Source of the DNA: Oscillospiraceae bacterium
GTDB lineage: Bacteria > Bacillota > Clostridia > Oscillospirales > Acutalibacteraceae
Assembly: GCA_015066245.1 (NCBI GenBank)
Contig: SVOS01000004.1
Span: forward strand, 62,001-126,000
Direction of reading: 5' to 3'
DNA: 64,000 nt
Positions 45,290 through 53,324 of this stretch are shown piece after piece. The translations under genes were made by a program, and so were the position numbers. Numbering within the stretch: the stretch's first letter is position 1; every line of letters starts with the position of its first letter. A model generated the notes under the pieces. It was given only the letters and a program-made list of their open reading frames with translations, did no database searches and was not told the origin of the DNA.

Positions 45290-45290
45290 A
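45262..45290 (-). promoter_or_regulatory. perfect sigma-A promoter of xre-DUF3169
   Basis: On the minus strand TTGACA, 17-nt spacer, TATAAT, an exact consensus that would be very strong unless repressed. Confidence 0.88.
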
Positions 45291-45395
45291 TAGGTTTTTG
45301 AAAAATTCGTTTAACAAGTGTAAATTGCGGTAAAATATTCCTGTTTTTTGACAAATTAACGATAGGATAAATAGTATAAAACCGCCCATAAAACA

Positions 45396-45428
45396 CCAAA
45401 ACCCCGCCGTTAATGAAACGACGGGGTT
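45396..45428 (-). terminator. terminator of the ABC exporter operon
   Basis: AACCCCG-CGTT pairs with AACG-CGGGGTT with a single mismatch, and a T/G-rich run follows on the minus strand. It lies about 80 nt past the permease stop and overlaps the left end of a repeat element. Confidence 0.65.
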
Positions 45429-45505
45429 GATATGCTGTTATCCAAAGGCGGAATTGCCCTCCCGTGGCTAACGGGCGGAATTGCCCTCCCGTGGCTAACG
45501 GGCGG
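45405..45505 (+). repeat. dispersed intergenic element with a tandem 27-bp repeat
   Basis: Left end CGCCGTTAAT, then TCCAA 36 nt on, then two exact 27-bp units (45447-45473 and 45474-45500) plus a partial third. Each unit contains GGCGGAATTGCC and CCCGTGGCTAACGGG, a 5-bp stem-loop. Related copies are at 28767 and 52631. It abuts the permease stop codon. Confidence 0.8.
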
Positions 45506-45506
45506 T

Positions 45507-47087
45507 TTATGCTCTGATTCTGAAAGTATCGGGAGCTTTTTTGTATACAAGCAGGCAAGCTGCAAGACAGTAAACAATAGAAAAGCCCAGCACCGCTACA
45601 CCAAAGTAAAGGGTAGGAAGTTCGATGTTCATAAACATATAGCAAAGCATATAAGTAGCACCCATAACGATAGAATATGTGCCGCTTTTAATCTCTGTAC
45701 TGTTGTTGTAAGGCTGTAACAGATAGTAAATTGTGAGATTATGCACAGAGAAGAAGATGCTCATTGCCATAGGAGTTAAGAGCAGGAGCAGATAATTAAG
45801 AGGAGTGTCTGTGCCGCCTGATGTAAATAACAAGGACGAAAGTCCTACACCGATAATTGTACCGGGAAGCAAATTCATTTTTACAATGCCTCTTAAACGA
45901 ATTGTGAAAAGCTTAAGTATATTACGCGGCTTTTTGTAAACCGAATATGTGAGAAGACTGTGATCACAGTTGATGAAAAGTGCCTGAGTATAACTCATAC
46001 CGCGGTTAATGGCATACATTATAAACAGGAAGTAGGGCAGAGAAGTAAGGAGAATGCCGTTTAGCTCTGTTCCAAGCTCAGGCACATAAATAACTGCAAA
46101 ATTTGCAACTGCAAAAAGTGTAAAAGCAACTGCGGAAATAATTACAACAGGTTTCCACAGGATTTTTCTGTGACGTTTGATAAACAGCTCGTTGAGATAT
46201 TCAAATCCGTTTTTACTGCTTTTGATGCTTGTGTCCGCACTGATGGTTTTGACAGTGTTTTCTCTCAGGTTTTTCTGAGGATTAGCTCTGACAATCTCAG
46301 CGTTTGTAAGTGTCTGGCGGCTTACCTCTCGATATTGATTAAACTTAAATACTTTTAAAAATCCAAATATGCCGAGGACAACTCCTGCTGCCATAATGAC
46401 GCCTGTTGCGAAATAGGGAAGCGTGAAGTTAACCAAGGGAAGAACCGTAGCCAGCAGTGCACAAAGGATAACATACAGGAGAGTAAGCTTGCCGAAGGGA
46501 TTGGTACCGTCCACGGTGTTACCTTTTTCAAAGGAGTGAAGCAGATATCCAACTACTGCGGTTTTGATGCATACGGTGAAAATCACCGAAAGAATTGGGA
46601 GCCACCAAGGAATGCCAGCGGCAAAGTGTAGAACGGCAAAGGCACCGGAATAACAAATAACAAGCTTTATGATTTCATAAAAGTAATTTACAAGATTGTA
46701 TTTCTTTGCATCAACGTTCAGAAGCATAATGGCATAATACTTGGTTCTGTGGGTAGATAGCATATAGGTGTTGCTCATGGTGCCAATGAAAGTGCCGAAT
46801 AAAAACAAATGTAAAAATATTTCGCCAAAGCTTGCAGTGTGGTTGCTCTCGCCAATAAAGAAGGTTGCACCAACCAGACATCCGAAGTAAAGCGCCTTGC
46901 CGAAAATTGCGGAGATAACCTCCCACATATATGCCATAATATGACCGGCAATTTTAAATCCGATCATTCGATAAAGTGCGTCGGGCAGAATTTTTCTGAG
47001 AATAGGAATCTGTTTTATGGCATAAAGTATGGAGTTTACTCTGTAGGTGTTCTTAAGCGAAAAGGATATTCTCAGAGTCTGTCTCAT
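45507..47087 (-). CDS. ABC-2 type exporter permease
   Basis: 526-residue multi-pass membrane protein (about 12 helices in two sets separated by a charged loop at about 255-310), co-encoded with the ATPase whose stop overlaps its start by 4 bp. Size and two-set topology suit an ABC-2 permease working as a pair of half-repeats. The substrate is unknown; small-molecule, peptide or lantibiotic-type export are all possible. The stop falls immediately at the repeat element at 45405-45505. Confidence 0.75.
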   Translation of the reverse strand: MRQTLRISFSLKNTYRVNSILYAIKQIPILRKILPDALYRMIGFKIAGHIMAYMWEVISAIFGKALYFGCLVGATFFIGESNHTASFGEIFLHLFLFGTFIGTMSNTYMLSTHRTKYYAIMLLNVDAKKYNLVNYFYEIIKLVICYSGAFAVLHFAAGIPWWLPILSVIFTVCIKTAVVGYLLHSFEKGNTVDGTNPFGKLTLLYVILCALLATVLPLVNFTLPYFATGVIMAAGVVLGIFGFLKVFKFNQYREVSRQTLTNAEIVRANPQKNLRENTVKTISADTSIKSSKNGFEYLNELFIKRHRKILWKPVVIISAVAFTLFAVANFAVIYVPELGTELNGILLTSLPYFLFIMYAINRGMSYTQALFINCDHSLLTYSVYKKPRNILKLFTIRLRGIVKMNLLPGTIIGVGLSSLLFTSGGTDTPLNYLLLLLTPMAMSIFFSVHNLTIYYLLQPYNNSTEIKSGTYSIVMGATYMLCYMFMNIELPTLYFGVAVLGFSIVYCLAACLLVYKKAPDTFRIRA

Positions 47088-47788
47088 TCGTAATCCTCCC
47101 TAAGAGCGGCAATGATTTTCTCCTTGAATTCAGAACTTCCTAAATTTTCTTTATCAACAATTTCCAGTTCTCCATTGTGGAGCAGAACAATTTCGTCGCA
47201 TAAGTCTAGAGCAAGATCCATAATGTGTGTAGAGAAAATGATGATTCTGTCCTTTTTAACAGATTTAAGAAGTTCTTTCATTTCCTCAGCCACAACAACA
47301 TCAAGGGATGTCAGAGGTTCGTCCAGAAGCAGAATGTTTGGCTCAGCTATTATATTGATAAGCATCTGCATCTTATTTTTCATACCGTGAGAGTAGTCCT
47401 TAAGAAGCTTGTCGCGGTCTTCTTTTGCGATGCTCATAAATTCAAAGTATTCGTCAATGTTTTTGATGTCTTTAAGGTTTTTCTTGTGAATATCAAGGAA
47501 AAATTTGAGAAACTCTCTGCCTGTCAGAAACTCGGGCACTGTAGGAGTCGAGAGGACATAACCGATATCATCTGCAACAAGGCCTCGTGTCTGAGAGCCT
47601 TCGTCAATAAAAACATTGCCGCTGTCATAACGCATGTCTTTGTTAAGACAATTAAACAGAGTGGTTTTACCTGCACCGTTTCTGCCTAAAAGGCCGTATA
47701 TTTTACCGCTTTCAAAGTTGAAAGTTACGTCTTTAAGTACTTGCTTTTTATTGAAGCTTTTTGATAAACCTTCGATTCTGAAATTCAT
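47084..47788 (-). CDS. ABC transporter ATP-binding protein
   Basis: 234-residue ATPase: Walker A GRNGAGKTTL (about 35-44), Q-loop region near 80, signature SHGMKNKMQ (about 129, an atypical form of LSGGQ), Walker B NILLLDEPLTSLD (about 150) and the H-loop FSTHIMD. The missing LSGG core is notable but is seen in ABC-2 export ATPases of Firmicutes. Coupled by overlap with the permease. A TTGACAAG on the minus strand near 47910 resembles half of the neighbouring XRE operator. Confidence 0.9.
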   Translation of the reverse strand: MNFRIEGLSKSFNKKQVLKDVTFNFESGKIYGLLGRNGAGKTTLFNCLNKDMRYDSGNVFIDEGSQTRGLVADDIGYVLSTPTVPEFLTGREFLKFFLDIHKKNLKDIKNIDEYFEFMSIAKEDRDKLLKDYSHGMKNKMQMLINIIAEPNILLLDEPLTSLDVVVAEEMKELLKSVKKDRIIIFSTHIMDLALDLCDEIVLLHNGELEIVDKENLGSSEFKEKIIAALREDYE

Positions 47789-48036
47789 AATTAGTTACCT
47801 TTCTGTTTTAGGTCTTATAATGTATCCGTTTTCGTATATACCTTTGAATTCACAATTAGTATGAGTATAAAACTAACTGCGTCAACACCATAATACAGTG
47901 AGGGATACTTGTCAAGTTATTTTGAATTTTGGATAAAGAAAAGGAATAAAGTTATTATAATTTTGCGTACAAGAATTAATTATATTTAGGTGAGTAAGCA
48001 GGACGGAGATTTGAATAATTTTCTCACCCTCTCAGT

Positions 48037-48050
48037 GTTCGAGTCCCTGT
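48037..48050 (+). repeat. inverted copy of a tRNA T-arm segment
   Basis: GTTCGAGTCCCTGT matches the T-arm of the tRNA-Met gene at 48105-48181 exactly over 14 nt, but on the opposite strand. The remainder of 47789-48060 shows no gene. Confidence 0.45.
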
Positions 48051-48061
48051 ATTATCTTAAG

Positions 48062-48096
48062 ACAAAACAAAAAGCACCTTCTTGCGAAGATGCTTT
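48062..48096 (-). terminator. terminator of the tRNA gene
   Basis: AAAGCATCTTC pairs with GAAGGTGCTTT (one G-T pair, 4-nt loop), followed on the minus strand by TTTTGTTTTG. Confidence 0.82.
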
Positions 48097-48104
48097 CTGT
48101 TTTA

Positions 48105-48181
48105 TGGTGGGCCAACAGGGACTCGAACCCCGGACCAACCGGTTATGAGCCGGTTGCTCTAACCAACTGAGCTATTGGCCC
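48105..48181 (-). tRNA. tRNA-Met (anticodon CAT)
   Basis: 77-nt cloverleaf with a 7-bp acceptor stem (GGGCCAA/TTGGCCC), D-arm GCTC...GAGC, anticodon arm ACCGG-CTCATAA-CCGGT, T-arm CGGGG-TTCGAGT-CCCTG and encoded CCA. With CAT the options are elongator Met or Ile-CAU; the lack of the initiator C1-A72 mismatch excludes fMet. Elongator Met is most likely. Confidence 0.9.
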
Positions 48182-48320
48182 TTGTTTAAGGACAAAAGTA
48201 ATTATATCAATCTAAAGAGCATTTGTCAATAAATTTTATTGTCGAAAATGTTTTTTCGTTCTTGTCTATCATAGCATTTTATGTTACACTAAAAGCATAT
48301 TTATTATCGGAGGTAATATT

Positions 48321-49604
48321 ATGGCAGAAATTAAAGCATTTAAAGGTATGAGATTCGATACTTCTAAAGCAGGAGAGATAGATAAGCTTTGTTGTCCTCC
48401 TTATGATATAATCAGCGAAGAAGAACGCCTTGCGTTTATTGCTGAGAATGAGCATAATATCATTCGTCTTGAGCTTCCAAAGGGCGAAAATCCATATTCT
48501 GATGCTGCCTCCATTCTTAAAGATTGGGAGGAAAAGGGTATTTTGACCCGCGAGGATGCTCCTGCTATATATGTATATGAAGAAGAGTTTACGGCCTACG
48601 GTAAATCTGGTGCGGTAAAAGGTATTATCGTAAGGCTTAAGGTAGAGGAGTTTGAAAAGGGTATTGTGCTTCCTCATGAGTTTACTCTTTCAAAGGCTAA
48701 AGAGGACAGACTCAACCTTATGAAAGCTACAAACTGCAACTTCAGCCAGATTTATGGCCTTTATATGGATGAGGAGCATACTTCTCTTAAAACTATTGAT
48801 AAGGTGTCTGAGGGTCCACCTGATATGGAGTTTACCGACAAGGGCTCAGTTACTCACAGACTCTGGATAGTTAAGGACGAGGAAGTTATCGCAAAGCTTG
48901 TGTCTGATTTCAAAGAGCGTAAGATTTATATTGCCGATGGTCATCATCGTTATGAAACAGCGCTGAATTATAGAAATTACTGCAGAGAAAACGGTATTTC
49001 AAAAGAGGGCGATGCTCAAGATTTTCAGATGATTTATCTTGTGGATATGGAGCATCCCGGACTTGTGGTTTTCCCCACACACAGACTTGTACGCGATTTG
49101 CCTGAGTTCGACTCTGATGAAGTTTTGTGCAAGTGCTCAAAGTATTTTGATATTGAAGCATTTACCGCTACCGATAATATGGAGACAGAGCTTGAGGCTG
49201 AAGATAAAGCCGGCAAAAAAGCTTTTGGCTTTTATGTTGGCGATGGCGAGTGGTATAAGCTTACTCTCAAGGATATTTCAGTTATGGATGAGCTTTTGCC
49301 GGAGCTCAGTGCAGTATCACGCACTTTGGACGTAACAGTCCTCCACACACTGGTGCTGGAAAAAATCTTCGGTATCGACAAGGCAAACATGGCGGCTCAG
49401 ATTAACCTTACATATACAAAGTTCTTTGAAGAAGCCATAAGCTTTGTGGATGAGGGCAAAGCACAGTGCTCCTTTGTACTCAACCCCACCAAGGTTAAAG
49501 AAATCCGCGATGTTGCATCCAAGGGTGAAAAAATGCCCCAGAAATCCACATACTTCTACCCCAAGATGATTACAGGGCTTGTGATGAACAAGCTTGAGGA
49601 CTGA
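48321..49604 (+). CDS. DUF1015 family protein
   Basis: 427-residue soluble protein of the DUF1015 (SerC-associated, HTH-like annotated) family. Marks are KAFKGMRF, CCPPYDIIS near residue 25, HEFTLSKAKEDRLNLMKAT near 112, IADGHHRYETALNYR near 200 and MAEIKAF at the start. In many anaerobes this family sits with serine biosynthesis genes, but not here. Function not established. Possible weak promoter TTGTCT-N17-TACACT upstream. Own terminator follows. Confidence 0.85.
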   Translation: MAEIKAFKGMRFDTSKAGEIDKLCCPPYDIISEEERLAFIAENEHNIIRLELPKGENPYSDAASILKDWEEKGILTREDAPAIYVYEEEFTAYGKSGAVKGIIVRLKVEEFEKGIVLPHEFTLSKAKEDRLNLMKATNCNFSQIYGLYMDEEHTSLKTIDKVSEGPPDMEFTDKGSVTHRLWIVKDEEVIAKLVSDFKERKIYIADGHHRYETALNYRNYCRENGISKEGDAQDFQMIYLVDMEHPGLVVFPTHRLVRDLPEFDSDEVLCKCSKYFDIEAFTATDNMETELEAEDKAGKKAFGFYVGDGEWYKLTLKDISVMDELLPELSAVSRTLDVTVLHTLVLEKIFGIDKANMAAQINLTYTKFFEEAISFVDEGKAQCSFVLNPTKVKEIRDVASKGEKMPQKSTYFYPKMITGLVMNKLED

Positions 49605-49625
49605 TATATACTATATAATAGAAAA

Positions 49626-49659
49626 GCTCCCTTTGCTTTTGCGGCAAAGGGAGCATTTT
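49626..49659. terminator. terminator between convergent genes
   Basis: GCTCCCTTTG pairs with CAAAGGGAGC, followed by ATTTTT. Confidence 0.88.
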
Positions 49660-49664
49660 TGCTA

Positions 49665-50252
49665 TTATTTTGTTTTTCTTAAGGGCTTGAGTTTTTCATC
49701 TTTGAAATCCAGAAAACTCATAAGCAAAGCACCGACAACAGTAGTGATTACAAGCTCGGGTAGCATATAGGAGCCGTTATATGTCAGAGAATAAATCACA
49801 ACAGGCCATATTCCGTCAGCATAGTCTGCCCAAACGGTGATACCTGTAAGGAAATGACATAAGAATCTCAGCACACAAGCGACGATTACACCTAAAGAAA
49901 AACCTATAGCCTGATTATTGAGCTTTCTGAAAAGTCCTCCGAATCCCAGTACACCGAAGGCAACCGCATAGTCAAAAAGTATAATGCAAATCGCTGCCCA
50001 AGCGTTGGTTGCATAGGATAGAGCACTCATACCAAGCATCATCTGGATAAGTCCGTAAACTGAGCCTACGAGAAATCCCCATTTCATACCATAGCGGTAC
50101 GCAATAATAAGAATAGGCAGCATAGAAAAAACAGTAACACTTCCTCCTGCAGGCCATGGTGCAAAAGCAATGAGACTTAACGCTGTGGCAAGTGCCAGCA
50201 TAATCGCACTTTCGGCAATCATAAAAATTCGTTTCTTTTTTGTTCGGTTCAA
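49665..50252 (-). CDS. thiT: ThiT, ECF-type thiamine transporter substrate-binding component
   Basis: 195-residue S component with six helices that captures thiamine for an ECF energising module encoded elsewhere. Family features are FAPWPAGGSVTVFSMLPIL in the first loop/helix region, the Trp/Tyr-rich FLTGITVWADYA and the late YSLTYNGSYMLPEL segment that binds thiamine. The TPP riboswitch upstream confirms the vitamin link. Basic C-terminal end. Confidence 0.92.
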   Translation of the reverse strand: MNRTKKKRIFMIAESAIMLALATALSLIAFAPWPAGGSVTVFSMLPILIIAYRYGMKWGFLVGSVYGLIQMMLGMSALSYATNAWAAICIILFDYAVAFGVLGFGGLFRKLNNQAIGFSLGVIVACVLRFLCHFLTGITVWADYADGIWPVVIYSLTYNGSYMLPELVITTVVGALLMSFLDFKDEKLKPLRKTK

Positions 50253-50293
50253 AAAACCACCTCATTTTAAAAAGTTAAAACAAAACAGAAGAT

Positions 50294-50329
50294 GAAAAAA
50301 CAGCACTGCATACCGGTCTGCAGTGCTGT
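50294..50329 (-). terminator. riboswitch-controlled terminator upstream of thiT
   Basis: On the minus strand ACAGCACTGCA pairs with TGCAGTGCTGT, followed by TTTTTTC. It lies between the TPP aptamer and thiT, as expected for an expression platform that ends transcription when TPP is bound. Confidence 0.85.
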
Positions 50330-50345
50330 ACTTTTACAGTGAATC

Positions 50346-50440
50346 TACTCCCTACGCCGGCATTATCCGTATCAGGTTATAGGGTCAGAGAAGCACAAGA
50401 ATTCTCTATCTCAGCCGACTTGCCGCCAGCACCCCTGCTT
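50346..50440 (-). promoter_or_regulatory. TPP (THI-box) riboswitch
   Basis: The minus strand carries the conserved THI-box blocks in order: AGGGGTGC, GGCTGAGA, GACCC, CCTGATACGGATAATGCCG and GTAGGGA. It is the leader of thiT and, with the terminator at 50294-50329, should reduce transporter expression when thiamine pyrophosphate is plentiful. Confidence 0.95.
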
Positions 50441-50484
50441 TGTTATATTTTATTGTAAATTCAAAAAAACTGTTTGTCAATAGT

Positions 50485-51018
50485 TTATTTAGAATAGATA
50501 GAAACCGAATCCTCTCCGTCAAATTCTTCAAGATGTACGGCTATAACCTCTTCTAAGGAAGTAGGGATGTTTTTGCCTACAAAGTTTGCACGGATGGGAA
50601 GCTCTGAGTGACCTCGGTCAATAAAAGCCGCCAGCTGAATCCTTGAGGGCCTGCCCAGACTCATAACAGCATCCAGTGCGGCTCTTGCTGTGCGTGCGGT
50701 AAAAATAACGTCATCAACCAGAACTACAGTTTTGTCTTCAACGTTAAAATCTATCTTTGTGTCACAAAGGGTAGGGGAGTCAAGCTTTTGTCTGTCGTCT
50801 CTGTGAAGCGTTATATCAAGAGCACCAACCAAAGGACGTTTGCCTTCAATTCGCTCAATAATTTCGCTGAGCCTTTGAGCTAACGGTACGCCACGAGTAC
50901 GTATGCCGATAAGCACAACGTTTTCGATTCCGCCGTTTTTTTCAACAATCTGGTGTGCCATTCGGGTGAGGATACGGCTGATGTCAGTAGCTTCTAATAT
51001 TTTTGCCTTGAATTTCAT
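50485..51018 (-). CDS. pyrR: PyrR bifunctional regulator/uracil phosphoribosyltransferase
   Basis: 177 residues with the PRPP-binding motif VVLVDDVIFTARTARAAL (about 95-112) and GIRTRGVPLAQRL near 38. PyrR binds pyr-leader RNA in the presence of UMP and also has UPRT activity. It stands alone, without pyr genes downstream, and no PyrR-type anti-antiterminator is visible in its leader. Its promoter is 51060-51088, divergent from glyS. Confidence 0.93.
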   Translation of the reverse strand: MKFKAKILEATDISRILTRMAHQIVEKNGGIENVVLIGIRTRGVPLAQRLSEIIERIEGKRPLVGALDITLHRDDRQKLDSPTLCDTKIDFNVEDKTVVLVDDVIFTARTARAALDAVMSLGRPSRIQLAAFIDRGHSELPIRANFVGKNIPTSLEEVIAVHLEEFDGEDSVSIYSK

Positions 51019-51059
51019 ATATAATCACCATAAGCAAAAGTTGAATTTATATTGTACAT

Positions 51060-51088
51060 ATTTTACCATAAATACCTTTTTTAGTCAA
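51060..51088 (-). promoter_or_regulatory. sigma-A promoter of pyrR
   Basis: On the minus strand TTGACT, 17-nt spacer, TAAAAT. Confidence 0.65.
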
Positions 51089-51110
51089 CGAAAAAGCAAT
51101 AACCTTAATA

Positions 51111-51139
51111 TTGACAATAATCTCCATTTTGATTACAAT
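51111..51139 (+). promoter_or_regulatory. sigma-A promoter of glyS
   Basis: TTGACA, 17-nt spacer, TACAAT. The leader is only about 25 nt, so there is no room for a T-box. Confidence 0.8.
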
Positions 51140-51171
51140 ATTAAAGTATAGTGTTAAAAAGGAGAGTATCT

Positions 51172-52548
51172 ATGAAAAACACAGAAAAATCTATGGAAAA
51201 AATCGTTGCTCTTTGTAAGGGCAGAGGCTTTGTGTACCCCGGTTCTGAAATTTACGGTGGTCTTGCCAATACATGGGACTACGGCCCCTTAGGTGCAGAG
51301 CTTAAGAATAACATCAAGAAAGCATGGCTTAAGAAGTTTGTTCAGGAGAACAAGTATAACGTAGGTCTTGACTCTGCAATTCTTATGAATCCCCAGACAT
51401 GGGTAGCATCAGGTCACCTCGGCGGTTTCTCTGATCCTCTTATGGACTGTAAGGAGTGTAAGACTCGTCACAGAGCCGACAACCTTATTGAAGATTTTGA
51501 CGGTACAAACGTTACAGGTTGGGACAACAACCAGATGTCTGATTACATCAAGGAGCACAACGTACCTTGCCCTAACTGCGGCAAGTCTAACTTTACTGAT
51601 ATCCGCCAGTTCAACCTTATGTTCAAAACATTCCAGGGTGTTACAGAGGACAGCAAGTCTGAAATTTATCTCCGTCCCGAAACTGCTCAGGGTATTTTCG
51701 TAAACTTTGCCAACATCCAGCGTACAAGCCGCAAGAAGGTTCCCTTCGGTGTTGCTCAGATTGGTAAGTCTTTCCGTAATGAGATTACTCCCGGTAACTT
51801 TATTTTCCGTGTTCGTGAGTTCGAGCAGATGGAGCTTGAGTTCTTCTGCAAGCCCGGCACAGATTTAGAGTGGTTTGAGTACTGGCGTGGCTTCTGCCGT
51901 GACTTCCTCTATTCTTTAGGCATCAAAGAGGAGAATCTTAGACTTCGTGACCATTCTCCCGAGGAGCTTTGCTTCTACTCCAAGGCTACAACAGACTTCG
52001 AGTACTTGTTCCCCTTCGGCTGGGGTGAGCTCTGGGGTGTTGCTGACAGAACAGACTATGACCTTACTCAGCACCAGAACACAAGCGGTAAGTCCCTTGA
52101 ATATTTCGACCCCACAGACAACTCCCGTTACATTCCTTATGTTATCGAGCCTTCTCTGGGTGTTGAGCGTCTTTTCCTTACAATCGTAACCGAAGGTTAT
52201 GACGAGGAAGTTATTGACGAGAAGGATACAAGAGTTGTTATGCGTTTCCATCCTGCCCTTGCTCCTTTCAAGGCTGCAGTGCTTCCTCTTTCCAAGAAGC
52301 TTTCAGAGCAGGCAGAGGCAGTTGCTGATGAGCTTTCAAAGCACTTTATGGTTGACTTTGATGATGCAGGCTCTATCGGTAAGCGTTACCGCCGTCAGGA
52401 TGAGATCGGTACACCTTTCTCAATCTGCTACGACTTCGATTCTCTTGAGGACAACTGTGTTACAGTTCGTGACCGTGACACAATGGAGCAGGTAAGAATG
52501 CCTATCTCTGAGCTTGTTAACTACATCAACGATAAGCTCCAGTTTTAA
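51172..52548 (+). CDS. glyS: glycyl-tRNA synthetase, homodimeric (eukaryotic-type)
   Basis: Class II aminoacyl-tRNA synthetase charging tRNA-Gly. The N-terminus [23 protein letters not shown] is typical (quoted in part: [14 protein letters not shown]). The insertion domain has Cys pairs ([17 protein letters not shown]). Motif 2 region is [19 protein letters not shown], and motif 3 [13 protein letters not shown]. An anticodon-binding domain occupies the last ~100 residues. Start ATG 51172 with AAAGGAGAG; 458 residues. A single-chain enzyme, not the alpha2beta2 form. Confidence 0.95.
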   Translation: MKNTEKSMEKIVALCKGRGFVYPGSEIYGGLANTWDYGPLGAELKNNIKKAWLKKFVQENKYNVGLDSAILMNPQTWVASGHLGGFSDPLMDCKECKTRHRADNLIEDFDGTNVTGWDNNQMSDYIKEHNVPCPNCGKSNFTDIRQFNLMFKTFQGVTEDSKSEIYLRPETAQGIFVNFANIQRTSRKKVPFGVAQIGKSFRNEITPGNFIFRVREFEQMELEFFCKPGTDLEWFEYWRGFCRDFLYSLGIKEENLRLRDHSPEELCFYSKATTDFEYLFPFGWGELWGVADRTDYDLTQHQNTSGKSLEYFDPTDNSRYIPYVIEPSLGVERLFLTIVTEGYDEEVIDEKDTRVVMRFHPALAPFKAAVLPLSKKLSEQAEAVADELSKHFMVDFDDAGSIGKRYRRQDEIGTPFSICYDFDSLEDNCVTVRDRDTMEQVRMPISELVNYINDKLQF

Positions 52549-52560
52549 TTGACATAATTC

Positions 52561-52590
52561 ATACCCTCTCTTAGGTTTAAGGGAGGGTAT
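52561..52590 (+). terminator. terminator of glyS
   Basis: ATACCCTCTCTTA pairs with TAAGGGAGGGTAT (13 pairs, one G-T, 4-nt loop), followed by ATTTGT. Confidence 0.8.
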
Positions 52591-52630
52591 ATTTGTCCCT
52601 CCATTAAAACATATTATATGAATACAAATC

Positions 52631-52699
52631 CGCCGTTGATCTCTGGTGCTTTATATATGAACATTTCCAAAGGCGGAATTGCCCACCGTGGCTAACGGT
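52631..52699 (+). repeat. copy of the dispersed intergenic element
   Basis: CGCCGTTGAT, then TCCAAAGGCGGAATTGCC after 35 nt, then CCGTGGCTAACGG, and TTTTATGC just beyond. Nearly identical over its right half to the copy at 45405-45505 (which is also followed by TTTATGC). Confidence 0.75.
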
Positions 52700-52737
52700 T
52701 TTATGCAAAATGTAAGCTAACCTAAGGGTTAAAGGCG

Positions 52738-52772
52738 AAAATTGTCACATAAAGGTCAAAAATGACAATTTT
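52738..52772. repeat. 10-bp inverted repeat upstream of the rpmG promoter
   Basis: AAAATTGTCA and TGACAATTTT are separated by 15 nt; the right arm ends 13 nt before the -35. It could be a regulator site or a weak hairpin. Confidence 0.4.
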
Positions 52773-52785
52773 GTAAAAAAAGGTG

Positions 52786-52814
52786 TTGACTGGTTGACAT
52801 TTATGTGGTACAAT
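52786..52814 (+). promoter_or_regulatory. sigma-A promoter of rpmG-secE-nusG
   Basis: TTGACT, 17-nt spacer, TACAAT. The leader of about 80 nt contains a GGGC/GCC hairpin with T runs and the RBS GGGAGGTG. Confidence 0.75.
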
Positions 52815-52901
52815 GTCTTTACCTCATAAAAGGGGCTTATTTTTTTGTGCCTTTTTTGAGGGAGGCCGGATTATTCCGAAAAAACACGGGAGGTGCCGTT
52901 A

Positions 52902-53051
52902 ATGAGAGTAAAAATTGTTCTTGCATGTACAGAGTGCAAACAGCGTAACTACAACACAATGAAGAACAAAAAGAATGATCCTGACAGACTCGAGATGAAC
53001 AAGTACTGCCGCTTCTGCAGAAAGCATACTGTTCACAAGGAAACTAAGTAA
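52902..53051 (+). CDS. rpmG: 50S ribosomal protein L33
   Basis: 49-residue zinc-binding (C+) form of L33 with CTEC (residues 9-12) and CRFC (36-39) and the family segment [18 protein letters not shown]. It binds 23S rRNA near the E site. GGGAGGTG is 7 nt before the ATG. The rpmG-secE-nusG order is the standard Firmicutes arrangement; secE begins 17 bp downstream. Confidence 0.96.
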   Translation: MRVKIVLACTECKQRNYNTMKNKKNDPDRLEMNKYCRFCRKHTVHKETK

Positions 53052-53068
53052 TCACGGGGGATACAGTC

Positions 53069-53287
53069 ATGGCAGAAAAGAAGAAAAACATTTTTCAGAA
53101 AATCGCCAAGTATTTTCGTGAGTGCGTAGGCGAGATGAAAAAGATCTCTTGGCCCACACTGTCTCAGACCACCAAAAACTTTCTTATAGTTCTTGTGGTT
53201 GTTATTGTAATTGGTGCTCTTATCTATGGTCTTGACCAGGGACTTTATTTTGTTCTCGGCAAGATTATGGGTGTTGTTCCCAAGTAA
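53069..53287 (+). CDS. secE: preprotein translocase subunit SecE
   Basis: 72-residue single-helix form: a basic cytoplasmic N-terminus with KYFRECVGEMKKISWPT (the conserved amphipathic helix and WPT) and one transmembrane helix at about 38-62. It stabilises SecY in the translocon. RBS GGGGGATA is adequate. Confidence 0.95.
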   Translation: MAEKKKNIFQKIAKYFRECVGEMKKISWPTLSQTTKNFLIVLVVVIVIGALIYGLDQGLYFVLGKIMGVVPK

Positions 53288-53324
53288 TTACAACCAAGGC
53301 TTATTTTGAAAGGACGGGTGAACT

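Noticed and set aside
45405..45505. CRISPR array
   Set aside because: Only two and a bit units directly abutting, with no spacers and no cas genes.
50485..51110. PyrR-dependent attenuator upstream of pyrR
   Set aside because: The leader is short, with only a promoter and RBS; no anti-antiterminator/terminator pair was found.
51111..51171. T-box upstream of glyS
   Set aside because: The promoter lies about 30 nt before the start codon, leaving no room for a T-box leader.
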